From positions 1-64,000 of the forward strand of contig NZ_WPCC01000015.1 in assembly GCF_009741925.1 (NCBI RefSeq): a stretch of DNA of 64,000 nt, in the 5' to 3' direction. Below, in pieces: positions 33,674-42,201 of this stretch; the first letter of the stretch is position 1, and every line of letters starts with the position of its first letter. The notes beneath the pieces were generated by a model. It saw only the letters and a program-made list of their open reading frames with translations. It made no database searches and was not told where the DNA came from. The translations under genes were made by a program, and so were the position numbers. The DNA comes from Natronomonas sp. CBA1123. GTDB taxonomy: Archaea; Halobacteriota; Halobacteria; Halobacteriales; Haloarculaceae.

Positions 33674-34918
33674 ATGAGTCTCGCCGCCTCGCCGCTCGTC
33701 AAGCGCCTCGCCGATTGGGACGCCGACCGCCTCGAACGGGTGGCCGACGAACACGGCACGCCGCTGTACGTGATGGACCACGACCGCATCCGCGAGAACT
33801 TCGCGCGGTTCGATTCGGCGTTCGACTTCGCCCACGTCATGTACGCCGCGAAGGCCAACACGGGCCGGGCAGTCATACAGACGCTGTACGACGCCGGCGC
33901 CGACATCGAGTGTGCCGCTGCCGGGGAACTCGACCGCGCGCTGAAAGCCGGCGTCGCGCCCGAGGACCTCCAGTACACCGCGGTCAATCCGCCGGACGGC
34001 GACCTCGATTACGCCGTCGATTTGTGGGAGGACACCCCCGAATTGACCATCACGGCGGGCGCGGAGATGACGCTGGACCGTCTCGAAGCACGCGGCTTCG
34101 ACGGCCGCCTCGCCCTGCGCGTCAACCCCGGCATCGGCACCGGCCACCACGAGAAGGTCGCCACCGGCAAGGACGCGAAGTTCGGCCTGCCGTACGACGA
34201 GGTCGAACAGGTCGCCGAGGAGGCACGCGAACGCTTCGACTTCGTCGGCCTTCACGCCCACGTCGGTAGCGGCGTCCTCTCCGATGACCTCGACGACCAC
34301 CGTCGGGCCCTCGAGAAGGTCGCCGACCTCGCCGAACGCGTGGGTGATATCGAGTTCCTCGATTTGGGCGGCGGCTTCGGCGTCCCCTACCGCCCCGAGG
34401 AACCGCCGCTGGACATCGAGGCCGCCGCCGAGATGGTCCGGGGGGTCACCGAGGACGTCGATGCCACCATCGCGCTCGAACCCGGTCGGTATCTCGTCGC
34501 CGACGCCGGCGCACTCCTCACGCGGGTCAACACCATCAAACAGACGCCCGAGACGCGCGTCGTCGGGGTCGACGCCGGTCTGACGGCGATGATTCGCCCC
34601 GCGATGTTCGACTCCTATCACCACATCAGAAACGTCACGGGCGACGACCGCGAGGCCGTCGAATCGAGCGTCGGCGGGCCGCTGTGTACCAGCGCCGACG
34701 TGTTCTGTACCGACCGGCCCATCCCCCGACCCGAGGCCGACGATTTGCTTGCCATCGGCAACGTCGGCGCCTACGGCATCAACCTCGCCAGCCAGTTCCA
34801 CTCCCAGCCCAAACCCGCCGAAGTCGCAATCGAGGGCGACGACGTTCGCCTGACGCGTCGCCGGGAGACGTTCGACGACCTGACGCGACTGGAGGACGAA
34901 GCGCCCGGAACCGAGTGA
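33674..34918 (+). CDS. lysA: Diaminopimelate decarboxylase
   Basis: PLP enzyme of 414 residues making lysine from meso-diaminopimelate. It is a fold-type III alanine-racemase-like barrel with Lys60 in HVMYAAKANTGRAVIQTL. Also visible are RVNPGIGTGHHEKVATGKDA, KFGLPYDEVE, GLHAHVGSG, LDLGGGFGVPYRPEEP and ALEPGRYLVADAG. The substrate-binding segment GPLCTSADVFCTDRPIP and IGNVGAYG close the active site. It is the last lysine gene here. In many haloarchaea dapF follows directly, but here an unrelated CBS transporter gene lies convergent downstream. Confidence 0.96.
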   Translation: MSLAASPLVKRLADWDADRLERVADEHGTPLYVMDHDRIRENFARFDSAFDFAHVMYAAKANTGRAVIQTLYDAGADIECAAAGELDRALKAGVAPEDLQYTAVNPPDGDLDYAVDLWEDTPELTITAGAEMTLDRLEARGFDGRLALRVNPGIGTGHHEKVATGKDAKFGLPYDEVEQVAEEARERFDFVGLHAHVGSGVLSDDLDDHRRALEKVADLAERVGDIEFLDLGGGFGVPYRPEEPPLDIEAAAEMVRGVTEDVDATIALEPGRYLVADAGALLTRVNTIKQTPETRVVGVDAGLTAMIRPAMFDSYHHIRNVTGDDREAVESSVGGPLCTSADVFCTDRPIPRPEADDLLAIGNVGAYGINLASQFHSQPKPAEVAIEGDDVRLTRRRETFDDLTRLEDEAPGTE

Positions 34919-35021
34919 CGCGGTGGTCCTCACGTGAGCCGTCGAAGGTGCCGACGCTTGTATCCGTCTCCCGACTGACTCGTTCAGCGTTCGGGTATCG
35001 AATACGTACTGTCTGCTCGTG

Positions 35022-36104
35022 TCACTGTGGAGCGGTCGTTCGGTCCCCGAGTTCGATATCCAGTGGGTCTTCGATTTCACCCATCACGGCTTCGAGGGCG
35101 TCAGTTGCGGTAATCAACCCCACGACGGTCCCGTCCGTGTCGTCAGTCACGAGCGCGAGTTCCTGGTGTTCGTCCTGAAACGAATCGACGGCATCACTGA
35201 TGGGTGTGTCCGCGGGAAGCGTCATCGGCGGAGCGGCGATATCCTCGAACGTAACTTCGCCGCGTCTGAGGGCGTCGAGTTGGTCGACGACCGTGGGGAC
35301 GTAGACGATTCCCCGATACTCCGCGGGGTCGTCACCGATTAACGGAAACCGTGTATGTGGGCTCGTCCCGATTCGGTCGAGGTTCTCTTGTGCAGAGACG
35401 GCCGTCGAGAGGAACACGATGTCCGACCGATGGGTCATGACCTCACTCACCGGCAGTTCGCCCACGCTGAACGCGTTGATAACCTCCTCTTTGCGTTCGT
35501 TGGTGAGGTCTCCGTTGTCGAGTAACGTCCCGAGTCGGTGACGGAGGTCTGCCCGCGATTCGACACGGTCGGTTTCGGTTTCGAGCCAGGCACCGGTCAT
35601 CTCGATACCGAAAAGCCCGAGCGTCCATTTGGCGACGCTGTCGCCGAGTATGATAACCGGATAGAGCAGTTTGGCAAACCAGTAGAGGGGAGTCGCACCG
35701 TACCGAGCGACGAACTTCGTCCGCTCGACCCCGAGATACGTGGGCGTCTGCTCGCCGTGGGTCAGGTGGAGTAGATTGATGATGACGAACGCGAGGATGC
35801 CCCCCACACCAATCGACGTAAGCAGTGTGTTTTCGAAAACTGGATTAATCAACGCAGCCAACGCTGGTTCTGCGACGATGCCGACAGCAATACTGGTCGC
35901 GGAAATGCCGACCTGACAGCTCGTGAGATAGATTTCGAGGTTCTGTGTCATCTCCCAGGCCCGCCGGAGCCCCGGGACGTCGAACTCGGATCGTGGATAC
36001 TGCCGGACACGGGTCAGCGCGAACTCGATTGCGACGAAAAAACCGTTCGCCAAAATGAGCAAGCCCCCGGCCAGCAGGCGAAGTATTAGTTCCACCCCGT
36101 TCAT
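35022..36104 (-). CDS. CNNM/CorC-type membrane protein (DUF21 plus CBS pair)
   Basis: Protein of 360 residues, the hemolysin-C/CNNM family linked to magnesium or sodium transport. Residues 1-170 form the DUF21 membrane domain (ILRLLAGGLLILANGFFVAI, NLEIYLTSCQVGISATSIAV, VGGILAFVIINLLHLTHGEQ). A conserved helix (KEEVINAFSVGELPVSEVMT) joins it to a CBS pair (about 215-345, with MTHRSDIVFLSTAVSAQENL and VVGLITATDALEAVMGEIED). The short C-terminus lacks a full CorC-HlyC domain. The ATG at 36104 (MNGVELILRLL) places the first helix at the N-terminus. It stands alone between lysA and purB. Confidence 0.88.
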   Translation of the reverse strand: MNGVELILRLLAGGLLILANGFFVAIEFALTRVRQYPRSEFDVPGLRRAWEMTQNLEIYLTSCQVGISATSIAVGIVAEPALAALINPVFENTLLTSIGVGGILAFVIINLLHLTHGEQTPTYLGVERTKFVARYGATPLYWFAKLLYPVIILGDSVAKWTLGLFGIEMTGAWLETETDRVESRADLRHRLGTLLDNGDLTNERKEEVINAFSVGELPVSEVMTHRSDIVFLSTAVSAQENLDRIGTSPHTRFPLIGDDPAEYRGIVYVPTVVDQLDALRRGEVTFEDIAAPPMTLPADTPISDAVDSFQDEHQELALVTDDTDGTVVGLITATDALEAVMGEIEDPLDIELGDRTTAPQ

Positions 36105-36173
36105 GTATCGATATCTTCCCGCCCGCATTATCAAGCGTTACGTTCCCTTCCCTCCGGGGTGAGCGGCCGGGTA

Positions 36174-37556
36174 TCAAACCTCCTCGACCAACTCGCTGCC
36201 CAATCCGGTGTAGCCGGCGGGAGTGAGGTCGTGGAGTTCCTGCCGAACCGATTCGTCGACATCGAGTTCGTCGAACAACTCACGGAAGTCTTCCAGCGTC
36301 GCTCGCTGTCCCCGTGTGAGCGCCTTGATGCGCTCGTAGGCTTCGGTGTCGCCCTCCCGACGGAGGATTGTCTGGACGGCCTCGCCGATGATTTCGGGAT
36401 TGGCCTCCAGTTCCTCCCGCATCACCGCCTCGTTCGGTTCGACTTTCGAGAGTCCCTTGGCGGTCTTGCCGTAGCCGATGAGACAGTGAGCGAAGGCCGC
36501 GCCGATGTTGCGCTTGACGGTCGAATCCGAGAGGTCCCGCTGGAGTCGTGAGGTGGTGACGTAGTCGGCGAGGAACGTCAAATCCGAGTTCGCTTTCGTG
36601 AGGTTCCCCTCGCTGTTCTCGAAGTCGATGGGATTGACCTTGTGTGGCATCGTCGAGGAGCCGGTCTCGCCCTCGACGGTTTCCTGACCGAGATAGCGGT
36701 CCGAGACGTAGAGCCACATGTCCAAATCGAGGTCTCGGAGGACGTTGTTGACGCCGCGCAAGGCGTCGAAGACGGCCGCGAGGTCGTCACAGGGGTTGAC
36801 CTGCGTCGACAGTTCGGTGTGTTCGAGACCGAGGGACTCGACGAAGGATTTCGAGAACGCTCGCCAGTCGACGTCGGGGTAGGCGACGTGGTGGGCGGCG
36901 TAGGTGCCGGAGGCGCCGGCGAGTTTCCCCGAGAGGTCGTCGGCGGCCGCCTCGAGGCGACCGAGCGCACGGCCGAGACGGGAGGCGTAGACTGCCAACT
37001 CCTTGCCGTAGGTGGTCGGCGTCGCCGGTTGGCCGTGGGTGCGAGCCAACATTGGAAGGTCGCGGTACTCCCGTGCCTCCGCGACCAGCGTGTTGCGCAA
37101 CTCACGGATTTCGGGCGCCAGCACGTCCTCGACAGCGGGTTTCACGAGCAGGCGGTGGGCGAGGTTGTTCACGTCCTCGCTGGTGAGCCCGAAGTGGACC
37201 CACGGCCCCTGTTCGTCCTCGTCGGGCAGCGCCATCCGGACGAAGTACTCGATGGCCTTCACGTCGTGATTCGTCGCGCTGTAGCCGGCGTACCCCTCGG
37301 TTTCGAGCTGTTTGACGACGGCGGCGTCCTCGGCGTCGAAGGATTCGTATCGGTCCCGAAGCGTCGCGCGTGTCTCCTCGTCCAGCGACAGCGGCGTCGC
37401 CTCGAGGTCGGCAAGGGCGATGAGGTACTCGACTTCGACCTCGATGCGGGCACGCATGAGGGCGGCCTCGCTTGCGTACTCTGTGAGCGGTTCGGTGTAA
37501 CGGGCGTAGCGGCCGTCGAGCGGCGAGACGGCGTACAGCGGGCCCCGGTCAGTCAT
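36174..37556 (-). CDS. purB: Adenylosuccinate lyase
   Basis: Purine-synthesis lyase of 460 residues acting twice: on SAICAR and on adenylosuccinate. It starts MTDRGPLYAVSPLDGRYARY, the family's usual opening. It contains HDVKAIEYFVRMALPDEDEQ, GLTSEDVNNLAHRLLV, LARTHGQPATPTTYGKELAV and the signature GSSTMPHKVNPIDFENSEGN with TKAN, then DLSDSTVKRNIG. The ATG at 37556 is clear; further upstream codons read as arginine- and glycine-rich noise. The purN-purH gene lies 4.6 kb away on the other strand. Confidence 0.97.
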   Translation of the reverse strand: MTDRGPLYAVSPLDGRYARYTEPLTEYASEAALMRARIEVEVEYLIALADLEATPLSLDEETRATLRDRYESFDAEDAAVVKQLETEGYAGYSATNHDVKAIEYFVRMALPDEDEQGPWVHFGLTSEDVNNLAHRLLVKPAVEDVLAPEIRELRNTLVAEAREYRDLPMLARTHGQPATPTTYGKELAVYASRLGRALGRLEAAADDLSGKLAGASGTYAAHHVAYPDVDWRAFSKSFVESLGLEHTELSTQVNPCDDLAAVFDALRGVNNVLRDLDLDMWLYVSDRYLGQETVEGETGSSTMPHKVNPIDFENSEGNLTKANSDLTFLADYVTTSRLQRDLSDSTVKRNIGAAFAHCLIGYGKTAKGLSKVEPNEAVMREELEANPEIIGEAVQTILRREGDTEAYERIKALTRGQRATLEDFRELFDELDVDESVRQELHDLTPAGYTGLGSELVEEV

Positions 37557-37703
37557 GGTCGTACCTGCGACGAGGCGTTGAAAAAGGGTGTCGATAATCG
37601 GCCCGTGGGAGCAGAATATAATCACGTCCGTGTATATCCTATCGCCGTTCGCGCGCTCGTTACGGGCGGAAAGATTTTTTCGTCGCTCTTCGTGCCGCGG
37701 AGC

Positions 37704-38777
37704 ATGTCGCCCACACGCAGGTGCTTCCTCCGCAGTGTCGGTGCCGCGGCCGTCGGTGGTTCGCTGGCGGGCTGTACCGGTCTCGACGACATCGCTGGCG
37801 CGAACGACGGAATCTTGGCTGCCGTCGACGCGACCGACGGCAGCGAAAACTGGACCTTCGAGGCCGCCGACTGGATACGCTCCTCGCCGGCGTTCGCCGA
37901 CGGCACCGTCTACGCCGGCAGCGACGACACCTACTGCTATGCGGTCGACGCCGCCGACGGAACCGAACGATGGCGTGCGTCCCTCGGGTCGGGGTCCGAA
38001 GACTGGGTCCGGTCCGGACCGACCGTCGTCGACGGCACCGTCTACATCGGCAGCGACAGCAGCCACCTCTACGCGCTGGATACGGACGATGGGTCCGAAG
38101 AGTGGTCAATCGAGACTGAAGACTGGGTTCGTTCCTCGCCGACGGTCGCCGAGGGAACGGTGTACGTCGGCGACGAGTCCGGTGTACTGTATGCGGTCGG
38201 TGCCGACTCCGGGACGGTCCGCTGGCGGTACCGAACGGACGATGCCATCGAGGGCACACCAGCCGTCGCCGACGGAACCGTCTACGTCGGGTCACGCGAA
38301 AGCGGCGTTCACGCCGTCGACATCGAATCCGGAACTGACCGGTGGCAGGCGGCCACGGGCGAGGAGTTCGTCGCTGGCCCGGCCGTCGCCGACGAGAGAG
38401 TCTACATCGGCAACACCGACGGAAGGATGTACGCCCTTGGCGTCGACAGCGGGACGGTCCAATGGGACCGAACCCTCGACGACAGCGGCGTGTACCGGCG
38501 AGCGACGCTGGCCGACGGCGCCCTCTACGTGAGCACGTCGGAGGGCCGACTCTACGCGATGGACACCGACGGCGCGCCACGATGGGAGGTCGGTCTCGGA
38601 GGCGAAGCCTACTCCGCACCCGCAGTCGCCGACGGCATGGTGTACGTCGGCAGCGACGACGAGACCCTGTCCGCCTTCGATACCGAAGGCGGGGACCGGT
38701 GGACCTACTCGATGCTGGATTGGATTCGGACCGACCCGCTCGTGGTCGACGGAACGGTGTACGTCGGGTCGGACTGA
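37704..38777 (+). CDS. Tat-exported lipoprotein with PQQ-type beta-propeller
   Basis: Surface lipoprotein of 357 residues. It begins MSPTRRCFLRSVGAAAVGGS, a twin-arginine signal ending in a lipobox LAGC (Cys about residue 26). The rest is about eight propeller repeats of roughly 40 residues, each with a VADGTVYVGS-like strand followed by an Ala-Val/Leu-Asp-x-x-x-G-x-x-x-W motif (LYALDTDDGSEEWSIETEDW, VHAVDIESGTDRWQAATGEE). Such PQQ-repeat proteins (BamB-like) usually bind other proteins rather than PQQ. No catalytic residues are apparent. It is divergent from purB across a 147-base gap. Confidence 0.88.
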   Translation: MSPTRRCFLRSVGAAAVGGSLAGCTGLDDIAGANDGILAAVDATDGSENWTFEAADWIRSSPAFADGTVYAGSDDTYCYAVDAADGTERWRASLGSGSEDWVRSGPTVVDGTVYIGSDSSHLYALDTDDGSEEWSIETEDWVRSSPTVAEGTVYVGDESGVLYAVGADSGTVRWRYRTDDAIEGTPAVADGTVYVGSRESGVHAVDIESGTDRWQAATGEEFVAGPAVADERVYIGNTDGRMYALGVDSGTVQWDRTLDDSGVYRRATLADGALYVSTSEGRLYAMDTDGAPRWEVGLGGEAYSAPAVADGMVYVGSDDETLSAFDTEGGDRWTYSMLDWIRTDPLVVDGTVYVGSD

Positions 38778-38828
38778 GACGCCCGCCGCCACCGCGGGAA
38801 TTTTGCCGGAGCGGCACCTACTGGAGCC

Positions 38829-39497
38829 GTGACCTACAGCGCCGTCCTGTTCGACCTCGACGGAACCCTCTGTGAGCAGGCGCAATCGCCGGAGACGGTG
38901 TATTACGGCGCCTTCGATGCCGCCGGAATCGAACCGTTCGGCGAACCCGACGACCTGTGGGCGGCGCTCGGTGACTCGCCGCCACCGGACGACCAAGCGA
39001 GTTATCTGGCAGCCGGATTCACGAAGGTGGCCGCCCAACACAGCCGGGCGCCGGTCGACGCGACAGCTCTCGGTGAGGGATTCCTCAAGGTCGTGGATTA
39101 CGCCCAGGTGACGCCGTCTCCGGGCGCGGAAGCAGCCATCGAGGCGGCCCGAAACCACGCTCGGGTCGGCCTCGTCACCAACGGCCCCGAATCGAGACAG
39201 GCCCAGAAACTCGACGCGCTGGCGTTCGGCGACCGCTTCGAGACGGTCGTTTACGCGGGAGACCTCCCGCGTCGGAAACCGCACCGCGACCCCTTCGATG
39301 CCGCACTCGATACGCTCGATGTCGCGGCGAGCGATGCGCTCTACGTCGGCGATTCACTGGAGTACGACGTTGCCGGTGCGCAGAACGCCGGACTGGCGAG
39401 CGCGTGGTACTCGCCGACGGAGGCCGACCCCGAACCGTACCGACCCGAACACGTCCTCGGTTCGCTGTCGGACCTCGGCGGTGTGGTCGGCCCGTGA
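38829..39497 (+). CDS. HAD-superfamily hydrolase
   Basis: Phosphatase-like protein of 222 residues. Motif I is SAVLFDLDGTLCEQ with nucleophile Asp9. Motif II is GLVTNGPESRQAQKLDAL, motif III PRRKPHRDPFDAALD and motif IV ALYVGDSLEYDVAGAQNAGL. A helical cap lies between residues about 15 and 95. It begins with GTG at 38829 and overlaps the following kinase-like gene by GTGA, which suggests a shared pathway such as dephosphorylation and phosphorylation of a small metabolite. The substrate is unknown. Confidence 0.88.
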   Translation: MTYSAVLFDLDGTLCEQAQSPETVYYGAFDAAGIEPFGEPDDLWAALGDSPPPDDQASYLAAGFTKVAAQHSRAPVDATALGEGFLKVVDYAQVTPSPGAEAAIEAARNHARVGLVTNGPESRQAQKLDALAFGDRFETVVYAGDLPRRKPHRDPFDAALDTLDVAASDALYVGDSLEYDVAGAQNAGLASAWYSPTEADPEPYRPEHVLGSLSDLGGVVGP

Positions 39498-40420
39498 CTG
39501 ACTCGCCGGAAGCCGTCATCGCGGAGGTGTGTCCGGAGGCATCCGTCCAGTCGGTCACGACGCCGTCGGAGGGGAACCGAAAGCGAACGGCTATCGTCGC
39601 CCTCGATGACGACCGAACGGTCGTCGTCCAGCAATCGCCCGACGCCGAGGCGCTCCGGACGGAGATGCGAGTGGCACAGGCGGTCGCGACTCGAACGACG
39701 ATTCCGGTCCCTGCCGTTCTCGACGTCGGCCGCATCGACGCCTTCGGCTACTGTGTCACCGAGTACGTCGACGGTGACAACCTCCACGAGCGGTTCGTGT
39801 CTCTCCCGCCGGACCGCCGAGCGCACATCGCACGGCGGTTCGGCCACGCGCTCGCCGAGTTACACGAGGCGTTCCCCTTCGACGCCTTCGGCCCCGTCCG
39901 TGCCCAAAACGGGACCCTCGGGGCGAACGGACCGGACGCGTACGAACCGTGGCTGGTCGGCCACGGCGAGGCCGGCGTTCGTGCCCTCCCGGCGGCGTTT
40001 GCCGACCTCGAATCGCCGTTGCTCGATGCGATACGGGAGGGTCCCGACCGGAAGCCTCCACAGCCTCGGCTGTACCCGTGGGACCTGCGGCCCGGAAACG
40101 CACTCGTGGCGGCCGGCGAACTCGTCGCCGTCCTTGATTGGGGCGAACCGCTCGCGGCGACGACTGGCCTCTCTGTTGCCAAGACCGAACACCTCGTCGC
40201 CGACTGGTACGTCGACGACCCGACCCGGCTTCGGGCGGCGTTCCGTGACGGCTACAGTTCCGTTCGACCGCTCCCGGAACCGACGCGACGGGAGCGACTG
40301 ATAGCCGTCCTCCGGTCGGCAGTCGACGCCGACGGCGAGGTCACGCGGCCGGGATATCCGGAACGAACCGGCGGCGACGCCGTCGCCTTCCACCGAAACC
40401 GACTGGAAACGCTGTTGTGA
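39494..40420 (+). CDS. Aminoglycoside-phosphotransferase-like kinase (APH / choline kinase fold)
   Basis: Protein of 308 residues with a small-molecule-kinase fold. The N-lobe has TAIVALDDDRTVVVQQSPDA and PVPAVLDVGRIDAFGYCVTE, then YVDGDNLHERF as hinge. The catalytic region is PRLYPWDLRPGNALV followed by LVAVLDWGEPLAATTG, equivalent to HGDLxxxN and the metal-binding LDWE, but with Trp-Asp in place of His-Gly-Asp. The start is GTG at 39494, overlapping the HAD gene stop. The substrate is unknown; resistance is unlikely to be its role. Confidence 0.78.
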   Translation: MTDSPEAVIAEVCPEASVQSVTTPSEGNRKRTAIVALDDDRTVVVQQSPDAEALRTEMRVAQAVATRTTIPVPAVLDVGRIDAFGYCVTEYVDGDNLHERFVSLPPDRRAHIARRFGHALAELHEAFPFDAFGPVRAQNGTLGANGPDAYEPWLVGHGEAGVRALPAAFADLESPLLDAIREGPDRKPPQPRLYPWDLRPGNALVAAGELVAVLDWGEPLAATTGLSVAKTEHLVADWYVDDPTRLRAAFRDGYSSVRPLPEPTRRERLIAVLRSAVDADGEVTRPGYPERTGGDAVAFHRNRLETLL

Positions 40421-40423
40421 GCG

Positions 40424-41998
40424 CTACCACGGATTGATTGCGTGTTTCTTCGGCGGCCACTCCTCCTCCCGTGGTTCGTCGTAGCGATTCAACGCGCGTT
40501 TCACCCAGCCGTACGTTTCGGTGGGTTCGATGACGGCGTCCATTCCGACGCCCTCGACGGACCGAATGGCGTCGGTGCGGTCCTTGTAGAACTCGACGAG
40601 TTCCTGCCGTTTGGCATCAGGGTCGTCGGCCGCCTCGATTTCCCGTCCGTGGACGACGTCGACGGCGCCCCCGATACCCATCGCGGCGACCTCGGCGGTC
40701 GGCCAGACGGCCGTGAGGACGTTCTGGACGGACTCGCCGCCGCCCATGGCGACGTGACCGAAGCCGTAGCCGCGCCGAAGGACGAGATTGACGACCGGTA
40801 CCGTCGCGCGATTGAGTTCGAACGGGAGTTTGCCGGCGGCGCGGGCGACGCCGTCGCGTTCGGAATCCGGCCCCGGGAGGATGCCGGGTACGTCTTCGAG
40901 GGCGACGATGGGGAGCCCGAAGGCGTCACACAACGAGACGAACCGTGCGGCCGCGGTGGAGGCGTCGGCGTCGATGGTGCCGGCCATCACCCGGGGGTTG
41001 TTGGCGACGATGCCGACCGGTCGGCCGTCGATGCGGGCGAACCCGGTGACGACGTTCCGTGCGAACTCCGGTTTCGTCTCGAAGAACGTCTCCTCGTCGG
41101 TGACGCCCTCGACGATGGCGTAGATGTCGTAACCCTTCTTCGGGTCGGCGGGCATCACTTCCAGCAGGCGTTCGCGGGTGGCCTCTGCGGGCGGCCGGGC
41201 GTCGGCACTCGGCGGGTCGCGACGAGCGTTCCGCGGCAGATACGAGAGGAACTCCCGAACCCCGTCGAGGCAGGCCTCGTCGTCCTCGTAGGCGCGGTCC
41301 GCCATACCCGTCTCGGCCGTCTGGAACCCCGCGCCGCCCAACTCCTCCTTCGAGAGGTCGACGCCGAGGGCGGCTTTCACCAGCGACGGGCCGGCCACGC
41401 CGAGCGTCGACCCTTCGACCATCGGCACGAAGTCGGCCATCGCCGAGAAGTTCGTCGGTGCGGCGAACCCGGGGCCCATCATCGCCGAGACGATGGGTAC
41501 CCACCCCGAAAGTTTCGTCTGTAACCGGAAGATGCCGCCGTCGCCCTGTGCGGTGGGGCGGGCGTCCAGTCCTTCCTGAATCCGGTGGCCGCCGCCGTCG
41601 TGGAGGAGAACGGTGGGGAAGCCGCGTTCGAGCGCCAACTCCATGACTCGCTTCAGTTTCTCGCCGCCGGTGTGGCCGATGGAACCGCCCTTGACCGTGA
41701 AGTCGGTGGCGGCGATGGCGACGGGCCGGCCTTCGATATCACCGACGCCGGCGACGACGCCGTCGGCGGGGGCATCCTCCCGGTCCCAGTCGGCAGTCTC
41801 GGGCGTCGTCGGCGCCGGGGCGGCGAGTTGGCCGATTTCGTCGAAACTCTCACAGAGGTACTCGACGCGCTCGCGGGCAGTGAGTTTGTCCTGTGCATGC
41901 TGGCTCTCGACGGCGTCCGGCCGCCCCTCGTCGGCGACGGCCCGTTTTGCCTCCCGCAGTTCTTCGAGAAGGTCTGCCATTCGCGTTTCCTCCGACAT
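40424..41998 (-). CDS. Acyl-CoA carboxylase carboxyltransferase subunit (propionyl-CoA carboxylase beta type)
   Basis: Carboxyltransferase of 524 residues transferring CO2 from biotin to an acyl-CoA. Two crotonase-like halves are seen. The N half has SFDEIGQLAA, AIAATDFTVKGGSIGHTGGE and VLLHDGGGHRIQEG. The C half has VVTGFARIDGRPVGIVANNP, ARFVSLCDAFGLPIVALEDV and PGILPGPDSERDGVARAAGK. It also has GGESVQNVLTAVWPTAEVAA and ends EEWPPKKHAINPW, the usual C-terminus. It may start at 41998 or at the ATG of MADLLEEL 6 codons later. No biotin carboxylase subunit is adjacent. With mutase and epimerase at 1247-3347 it would complete propionyl-CoA to succinyl-CoA. Confidence 0.9.
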   Translation of the reverse strand: MSEETRMADLLEELREAKRAVADEGRPDAVESQHAQDKLTARERVEYLCESFDEIGQLAAPAPTTPETADWDREDAPADGVVAGVGDIEGRPVAIAATDFTVKGGSIGHTGGEKLKRVMELALERGFPTVLLHDGGGHRIQEGLDARPTAQGDGGIFRLQTKLSGWVPIVSAMMGPGFAAPTNFSAMADFVPMVEGSTLGVAGPSLVKAALGVDLSKEELGGAGFQTAETGMADRAYEDDEACLDGVREFLSYLPRNARRDPPSADARPPAEATRERLLEVMPADPKKGYDIYAIVEGVTDEETFFETKPEFARNVVTGFARIDGRPVGIVANNPRVMAGTIDADASTAAARFVSLCDAFGLPIVALEDVPGILPGPDSERDGVARAAGKLPFELNRATVPVVNLVLRRGYGFGHVAMGGGESVQNVLTAVWPTAEVAAMGIGGAVDVVHGREIEAADDPDAKRQELVEFYKDRTDAIRSVEGVGMDAVIEPTETYGWVKRALNRYDEPREEEWPPKKHAINPW

Positions 41999-42096
41999 GG
42001 GACGACGCTCACCCCGCGTGCTGTTAACATTGTTCGTCGAACAGCGAACACATACCCAACGCGTTAAACTGGGTTCTGTAGGCACAAACGTGTATA

Positions 42097-42119
42097 ACAG
42101 CGGCATTCGGAGCCGCTGT
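42097..42119. promoter_or_regulatory. Inverted repeat upstream of purN-purH
   Basis: ACAGCGGC and GCCGCTGT form perfect eight-base arms around the 7-base loop ATTCGGA, about 80 bases before the ATG at 42202. TATTATATCC and TATATGTGTATATT lie just downstream (42124-42150) and could be the core promoter, so the repeat sits where a regulator of purine genes or of the divergent carboxylase could bind. Confidence 0.4.
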
Positions 42120-42201
42120 CGTTCGTATTATATCCGTATATGTGTATATTCGAGGACCTGCAACCGCAACTACTTTGCCGGCGCGGCGGTCCGTTTCAAC
42201 C

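Noticed and set aside
33311-35080. A 589-codon minus-strand frame opposite lysA
   Set aside because: Everything before the ATG at 33592 is antisense to lysA. Only the 93-codon acidic protein at the end is retained.
39494-40420. Aminoglycoside resistance gene
   Set aside because: The fold is APH-like, but the catalytic HGD is altered and the gene is coupled to a HAD hydrolase, which suits a metabolic kinase better.
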